From the NCBI GenBank assembly GCA_963693315.1, contig OY856187.1, forward strand, positions 41,715,242 to 41,779,241: a stretch of DNA of 64,000 bases, given 5' to 3'. This DNA is from Diogma glabrata. Taxonomy: Eukaryota; Arthropoda; Insecta; Diptera; Cylindrotomidae. Below, one piece after another: positions 57,561 to 64,000 of this stretch. Both the position numbers and the translations under genes were made by a program. Every line of letters begins with the position of its first letter. Position 1 is the stretch's first letter. The notes beneath the pieces are model-generated. The model ran no database searches. It saw only the letters and a program-made list of their open reading frames with translations, and had not been told where the DNA came from.

Positions 57561-58185
57561 TTATCCATTCTCTAACAAAAAATTTAAAAAAACAAAAAAA
57601 GAAAGATTTACGTCGATCAACACCTCTGAACGTATGTTGTTGTGGGATCTTGGTCTTAAAAGGTTTTTATGTGTTATTGTGACACATATTGTAATTCCTA
57701 CTACACAACACATTTTATAAAAAAAAAAAAAAATATTATTATTATGCTTATTTGCTGGAATGTAATTGAATTTTTAAATTGTTTGTTGCGCATATATCTT
57801 CAATTCTTTTTGAATACCATTTTGATTTTTTTAATAATAACTTTCGATTATTCATATTAAATTTATGTAATCAGATCCAATCTAGATTGTTCTTCCAATA
57901 TTTTCAGGAGCTCCAACGATTGTTTCTAGGAATTTCCAGTATAACACAGCTTCCAAAATAATACACACTATTTCTATTAAATAAAACTTAAAACTTTGTT
58001 TACAATTAAAAAACCACTTCACTTCTATTTACACGGTTTAATGTTCACAATAGAGGTTTCTGCTTAAAATTTATACATTCTGTCTAAAAAACCGTTTAAT
58101 TTATATATCGTCCGCTCTATATTAATTATTTTTTTTTTCGTCCTTCCTAGAAAAAAAAGTTGGGTCTGCTTCGGATCAGACGGTG
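57561..58185. other. AT-rich DNA, no gene seen
   Basis: Poly-A and poly-T runs and short ORFs only; the first part may belong to repeat E. Confidence 0.4.
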
Positions 58186-58385
58186 GAAGTTATACTTCTT
58201 TGGCCATTCGCTCTCACATACGCGCACAGACAGACAGACAAGAGACATATAAAAAAATATTATTATTATTCAAAAAGTATAATAACGTATAATCGTCGAT
58301 TTTTCTTAGTCGAGACAGCGTGACTCAGTTTCTCGACCAACACCTCATCCCAATGTGTACAACGGGAGTAAAGAAGTATAACTTC
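58186..58385. repeat. 200-base element with GAAGTTATACTTC ends
   Basis: GAAGTTATACTTCTTT at 58186 pairs with AAAGAAGTATAACTTC at 58370-58385. The interior has ACAGACAGACAGACAAGAGA. It is noncoding, with the form of a small inverted-repeat element; GC is higher than the flanks. Confidence 0.65.
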
Positions 58386-60969
58386 AAAAAAAATTGTATT
58401 TGTTTCATAATTATTCTTTTGTTGATGATTATTATGAGTTTCCTTTCTTAATTTTGTATAGTGTATTTAGAACTTCAGAATAGAACTTTATGTTATATTT
58501 CATTACGATTGTGCCATTAGATTCAAAAACATGCAAACAAGCACGAGACCTTGAAAGCGTTTGGGCATAAGCAACGCTTTTAATATTTAGCTTTTTTAAA
58601 TCTTTTTTACTTTGAAAATATTAAAACCAATAAGCCCGTAAGCTAAACCCGTAACCAAACAGAAATTACTTATGAGTTTCGTTAGCCTTTTCGTTTTTCT
58701 GATACCCAAGAGTAATAACAAAAAAGAGGAACAGTTTTCTTTTTTTGTTGTGAATTAAAGATATTTAGGGTAGAAAAATTGCTCCCAGAGTACAAATAAA
58801 AAATTTTCCTTTTATTTTCGTTTCATTATTTACAAAATTAAATTATAATTCTTATAATTTTTTGTGTTTCTGTTAGATTAAGCAAATTTATGTATACAAT
58901 GATTAGAACTTGTATTTGTTTTTTAGATTAGAAATTCTCGAAGTATTCTTATACAACATTTTATTCAACTCTTAAGAGGCAGAAAATAAAAATCTCAAAT
59001 ATTTCCATGAAAAAATTTTAATTTGGAAAAAAAAAAAAAATAATTAAAATAAAATATAAGCATGAAAGTTTTTGAAGTGATTTCAAGAATAATATATTCT
59101 GTGAATAAGATTTTGAGAAAAAATTAAGTTAATTAAATTAAAGAAGTAATGATTATGTACGTGATAATTTTCATAAGTAGAAATGATATTCGTTGTTTGT
59201 AGATTCTGTTAAATGTCATGTTTATATTGTAAAATAACGCCATTTTTAATCTGTTTCTCTAAAATATTATGAACGTTAACTCAGCTTTTTATCGTTTTGT
59301 TATTTTAATCCAAAACTTACATCGCTCTGAAAATAATCTTAAATAAAAGAATCGTTGTTTCATGTTTTTATCCTTCAAGAATTGAAAATCTAAAACAAAA
59401 TCAATCAAAATTTTCTTTCAAAGTTTTCTAAACTCAAACCACATCACATCATGGAGATTATAGGATTTGATATATCAAACTTATATTTTTTATGTTTGTA
59501 GATCAATAAAATACCTGTTTGTGGACATTTATAAAAAAAACATGTTCTAAGTTTCATTTCAATTTTCAACCATATTTTATGAAAAACTTTTCAAACTTAA
59601 AATTTGTTTGTTTTCGGAAGTTTGCCAGTATGGTGAACTTTAAGAAATATTTTTTATTCAATGGTTGGATAAGATAAACATGTTTTTAATTTAATTTGAA
59701 TTTTTGAAACTGAAAGTGTGATTATGGTTGCAAAATTGTTTAAACAGTTTTGTGTTTTGTTTATTTAGGTGAATAGGAAATTACGAAACATTTTGTTTGT
59801 ATTATGATAATGGATTTTTAATTTAAAAACACTTGCTCAGTCTAACTAAATCATCAAATATCTATAAATCATCGTGACTGTAAATTACTATTTCAAAATA
59901 TACTTAACTCAATTTTAGTTTTTTTTTGATAAATTTACTATCCCTACCAAATCCCTGTAATCATCGTTGTCTGTTAACCCATCATTTTCCAAACAAACAA
60001 AAAATCGATTTATGCATTAAGAAAAACGTGATGTTAAACTTAACTTCATTTATCATTTTTCACAAAACATCAAAAATTGTAAAAGTTTTTTCGTTCACTA
60101 CTTTTCATTTGGATCATCTATCTATCCTTCAATTGCACAATTTCTTTTCTTAATCTTCGTATTCGTTTTGTTTAAAAACCATAAAAGAAAATCAATAGGA
60201 AAATCCAAGCACGATTCTTATTTATATGCTTCTGCATATTCTTTTATTTTTCATTCATTTAAGCTATTTCCCATAGGATGGTTGTAGATGTAGTAAGACG
60301 AGATAATCAGAAATAATGCAAACAAAAACTACTCGCTTTAAGTATCGTACTTTTGAAAGAATTGACTATATTTCGAATATATGATCGCAAAGATAGGATT
60401 AATGAGCTTACATTATAATTTCTATGCAAAGCTGGTTTATACCGCATATGTTGGGTACATTTATATATGTTGGGGTTTGTGAGGCTATGTTTAAAAAATT
60501 ACATTTATTTTTTTGAAACGCCGTAGATAATCTTTCAACATTTCATTAAAAACAAATCATAACAAATGTCAATATATAATACTAAATGTATATTGACAAA
60601 TTTCCAGTTTTTTTGGCGCTTTGGTTTGCTTAATAAATTATTATTAAACAGATACAGGTTTAGACAAAAATGTTTAATCCTAAAGCTGAGCTGTTAATTT
60701 TTCAGTTGAACACTAGTTGATATCTGCTTATTATCATACAACCGAATGATTGATTTCAGCTCACCTTACCCACTTGTTTAATATGTGCCTTCGTTTTCGC
60801 TCGTACAGCTAACTTCACATACGTCGCACTAGTACGGAGTACCACAGTATATATTTATATATTTTTTCCTATTCATATACTTGCCAAAACTAACAAATTA
60901 TTTTGAACGTCATACTAGTTTTTGTCATACAGGGGAATGTGTTAACATAGCAACATACAAACAAATAAT
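58386..60969. other. AT-rich DNA, no gene seen
   Basis: No motif-bearing ORF on either strand; an ORF at 59926-60153 is AT-driven. No RNA gene recognised. Confidence 0.45.
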
Positions 60970-63224
60970 AACACTAGTTTACAAATTTTGAACTTTTTTT
61001 GTCTCCCTGAATAAAACCTAACTTTTCTTATGGATTTGGACCTCCTGAACACGAATATCATATTCATTTTTTTGGTTAGCTCTTGTTTTTGAGATATTCA
61101 CGAAAAACCAATTTTTTCGGTGATCAAAAATGTTGTTTCGGTTTTTGGGTCTCATATTTTACAAAACAAACAAATTAAATATATTAATGAAACATATGCA
61201 TATTAAATATGCCAACAAGAATTTTGAGCTATATTTTGTAAAAATCCATTCAGGATTCTGGAAGTTACAGTCGAAAAAATTTGAAAAAATACGAAAAATT
61301 CACGTTTTTTTTAAATTTTTCCATTTTCAACACCATAAATTTTGAACAAATAAGAACACTAATTTTTTTTAATTTCTTGGAGCCTATAGTAATTTCAATT
61401 TTCTTTCTTGTAAGCTAAAAGACACGAATATTGGTGCAGTTTGCACCAAGTTATTCAAGTTTTCCCTAAGAAAGTTAAAACTCAAAATTTGGAAAAAAAT
61501 CAAACTATAAGAATAATTTAAATTCTGCAACATAATCAATTTATATATAAGTTGTTTTCCTAGTAGATCTAGCTCCTCCCACCTCGGGCTTATTTTAGGA
61601 GTTGGAAAATATCAGTTAGTTGATTATGAAATGTCTTTTTTTGACAAAAGTTGTGTTTTATTTGTATATGATTTTTGTCGAAATTGAGACTTTTTTGTGA
61701 AGTTTTTTGACATAATCTAGCTCCTGCCACCTTGGACTTATTTTAGAAGTTGGAAAATATCAGTTAATTGATTATAAAATGTCTTTTTTGACAAAAGTTG
61801 TATTTTATTTGTATATGATTTTTCTCGAAATTGAGATTTTTTGTGAAGTGTTTTTTGACATGATCTAGCTCCTCCCACCCCGGATTTATTTTAGGAATTG
61901 AAAAATATCAGTTAGTAATGAAGATAGACAGATCTTATAAATGGGGTGTTGCTTTCAGCAGTATGTGTTATGTAACTTCCACAAATAAAACAAAATGAAT
62001 TTGGGCTATTTTTACACTTGAAACTTCTTGACGACGCCATTTAAATAAACTTGACTTTACACTTTACTAACAATTTATGTTGCTTTACAAGGCAGCTATC
62101 ACTATTGATTTATTGATTTTTAAAAACAATACACTATTTAAACTTTATATTTGTAAAAGTTTTTCTTTTTTAATTAATATTTTCTGTAGAATGTTTGGAA
62201 TTAAAGTTATCCTCAGAGAGATTATATTTGCAACTAATCATACGACAATTATCTACTTAAAAAGAAACATCATTAAACTAATAAAACAAAAGTTGGGAAA
62301 ACCGAAAAACTATTAAAAAGGAGAAGTAATTGCTTTCTTAAATTAAACTTAAAATGATCATAAACGTGAGGAGTAACACAAGGTGGGCGGTGATAGAAAA
62401 AAATTTAAAGAGAAAAAAGAAAAGAAACAAACCTTACAGGTATTAATAGACATAAATAGGGGCTAATTTTATGGTGCTTGACTAACTTAAATAGTTCTGA
62501 TGTTATGATGTTTTGCCTCTCCTCACAATTCATTATCTTTTGTTTATATTTTTCTATATACGTCTCTTATCGATCCTATTCCCAACTTCGAAAACAAAAA
62601 TGGAAATTATGCTTTACAATTTTAAAATAATTCTGTACTGATGTTTGAGAACGATTGAACTTTTAAAATTATTATTTATGGCCCAATAAATTAAGTGAAA
62701 AATTATTTTTTCCATATTTTGACTTTTGACTTTCTTTGGAAAAACTTGAATAACTTGGTGCAAATTGCACCAATATTCGTGCCTTTTAGCTTACAAGAAA
62801 GAAAAATGAAGCTACTATAGGTTCCAAGAAATTAAAAAAAATTAGTATCTTTATTTGTTCAAAATTTATGGCGTTGAAAATGGAAAAAGTTAAAAAAAAA
62901 CGGGAATTTTTCGTATTTTTTCAACTTTTTTCGACTGTAACTTGCAGAATCCTTAATGGATTTTTACAAAATATATCTCAAAATGTTTGTCAGCATATTT
63001 ACTATGCATTTGCTTCATTAATATTTTTAATTTGTTTGTTTTGTAAAATATGAGACCCAAAAACCGAAACAATATTTTTGATCACAAAAAAAGTTGGTTT
63101 TTCGTGAATATCTCAAAAACAAGAGCTAACCAAAAAAATGAATATGATATTCGTGTTTAGGAGGTCCAAATCTATAAGAAAAGTTGGGTTTTACTTCGGG
63201 AGATTTTTCTTGTAAACTAGTGTT
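60970..63224. mobile_element. 2.25 kb element with ~520-base TIRs
   Basis: The left TIR (60970 to about 61500) and the right TIR (about 62710-63224) are inverted copies ending AACACTAGTTTACAA. Shared blocks: TTTGGTTAGCTCTTGTTTTT, GAGATATTCACGAAAAACCA, TTTTGGGTCTCATATTTTAC, CGAATATTGGTGCA and AACTTGAATAACTTGGTGCA (reversed). The interior has a 148-base tandem repeat. No transposase motif was found and no target duplication is evident. The 60- to 71-codon ORFs in the TIRs are read-through. Confidence 0.8.
61567..61917. repeat. 148-base tandem repeat, about 2.4 units
   Basis: Units start ATCTAGCTCCT at 61567, 61715 and 61863. Each has TTATTTTAG then AGTTGGAAAATATCAGTTA and a TTTTTTGACAAAAGTTGT block. 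Confidence 0.9.
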
Positions 63225-63381
63225 TAAATATATTGCAGTAAAAATAAACAATAAACTGGTTACATTCAAAAACATTATATAAAGTTCTGAACAAAAGTCT
63301 TTCGACAAAACAATAAATTTTATTTTATTTTATTCTTGGAAAAAAAAACAGTATTTAATTTGCATTTTTCAACTTTTCATA

Positions 63382-64000
63382 ATGTCCATAGAAAATAAAT
63401 GCGTTGATTGTGACGTCATTATTGTTGACGAATGGTTTTTTACTTGCAGTGGACTTATGTGCAATAAAGTTGTCAGTTATAATTGTGCTGCTCAAAATGC
63501 TAATAGATTGATTAATAAATATCCAAATGACGCCAAAAAAGCCATAAAAACTGTAATGGATGGGATTCTGGGTTTAAGATGGTTTTGTGTTGAATGTTTG
63601 GCTGGGTTGAATAATTTCTATACTATACTTGACAAAACTTTAAAGAGATTTGGTAAAGAAAGAGAAATTGATTTAATGGAGAAGATCGAACTAAATACAA
63701 TGTCTGAAGTTTATGCTGCGGGTTCAAAGAGTAAAGGTTTGAGTAAAGATGGAGTAGTAATAACCCAATTGGTAGATGATCGACGAGCTACCCGGTCGGT
63801 TTCCTAAGGAGCTATTGCTTCTGGCAAAAAGTACAGCAACCAAATTTAGAAAACCAATTAAATGTCACAACTCCATTACACGTGTCTGCTGATAATATGC
63901 AAGCAGATGTAGCACCAGCACTGGTGTTACAAGTAGCAGCGACAGCAACATCATCTAACACATGTAAAGCTAATACGCCCTCGAATTCGGAGGATTATTC
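63382..64000 (+). pseudogene. PHD-finger-like protein, probably ORF1 of a non-LTR element, frameshifted and cut by window end
   Basis: From ATG 63382 the frame reads 141 codons. Cys pairs follow a PHD-like spacing: CVDC (about 8-11), FFTCSGLMCNKVVSYNC (about 18-34) and LRWFCVECL (about 71-79). Trp-x-Cys-x-x-Cys at the end is typical; the central FHxxC position reads SYNC, so the expected His is absent. A charged, helix-prone stretch follows (NNFYTILDKTLKRFGKERE). The TAA at 63805-63807 seems to be a frameshift product: from about 63807 another frame stays open to the window end with QLNVTTPLHVSADNMQADVA and Ser/Thr/Ala-rich sequence. PHD-like ORF1 proteins occur in some CR1/jockey-type LINEs of insects. 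A domesticated or host PHD gene cannot be excluded. Confidence 0.5.

Noticed and set aside
61130..61345. 71-codon plus-strand ORF, and similar ORF at 62868-63053
   Set aside because: Both are arms of the same inverted repeat read through; no motif.

Overview
The window is eukaryotic, AT-rich and packed with repeats. It looks like a piece of arthropod, most likely insect, heterochromatin or a large intron or intergenic block. The evidence is the mobile-element mix: a BEL/Pao element primed by tRNA-Tyr, a single-ORF Ty3/gypsy element, RTE- and jockey/CR1-type LINEs, an irritans-type mariner, a Penelope-like element, Helitron helicase remnants, hAT remnants and a tRNA-derived SINE. No host protein-coding gene could be supported. 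The species cannot be named from the sequence.

Layout. 0-5 kb: a MITE end, a decayed hAT (ZMYM1-like) transposase inserted in a Helitron helicase fragment, then hairpin-rich repeat modules (A, H, B, C) and a decayed gypsy RT scrap. 5-11 kb: AT-rich DNA without genes, with one dispersed repeat (D1) and a GC-richer island. 11-24.7 kb: one old LINE cut into four pieces by three later insertions: a 1.7 kb element with GGTTCCGT-type ends, a complete BEL/Pao element (13159-20279, 5-base target duplication GTAAG, one intact 1732-codon ORF) and an RTE element (20737-23490, 13-base target duplication, broken by a 200-N gap). 25.5-27 kb: second copies of modules D, B, H and A. 27.3-32.3 kb: a 5 kb inverted-repeat (foldback) structure whose right arm holds a 1.4 kb hAT-like element with an 8-base target duplication and a 448-base MITE. 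32.8-36 kb: another Helitron helicase remnant, five 122-base tandem repeats, a MITE and a copy of module C split by a tRNA-derived SINE. 39-43.7 kb: a Penelope-like element made of two head-to-head 5'-truncated copies between long (TA)n tracts, with a mariner inserted in one arm. 44-45.5 kb: a sequence strongly enriched in AGAGCT/AGCTCT. 45.8-53.8 kb: a DNA transposon candidate with about 600-base terminal inverted repeats and a decayed ORF of an unnamed arthropod repeat-protein family; its right repeat is split by a complete Ty3/gypsy element (47960-53411) with identical 228-base LTRs, an AAAAC target duplication and an intact 1426-codon ORF. 54-61 kb: mostly featureless AT-rich DNA. 61-63.2 kb: a 2.25 kb element with about 520-base inverted repeats. 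63.4 kb to the end: a PHD-finger-like ORF, probably ORF1 of a LINE, with one apparent frameshift.

The genes do not form a host pathway. Each intact ORF serves its own element. The value of the window is its insertion history: clean target-site duplications order many of the events, and two LTR elements look recent and possibly still competent.
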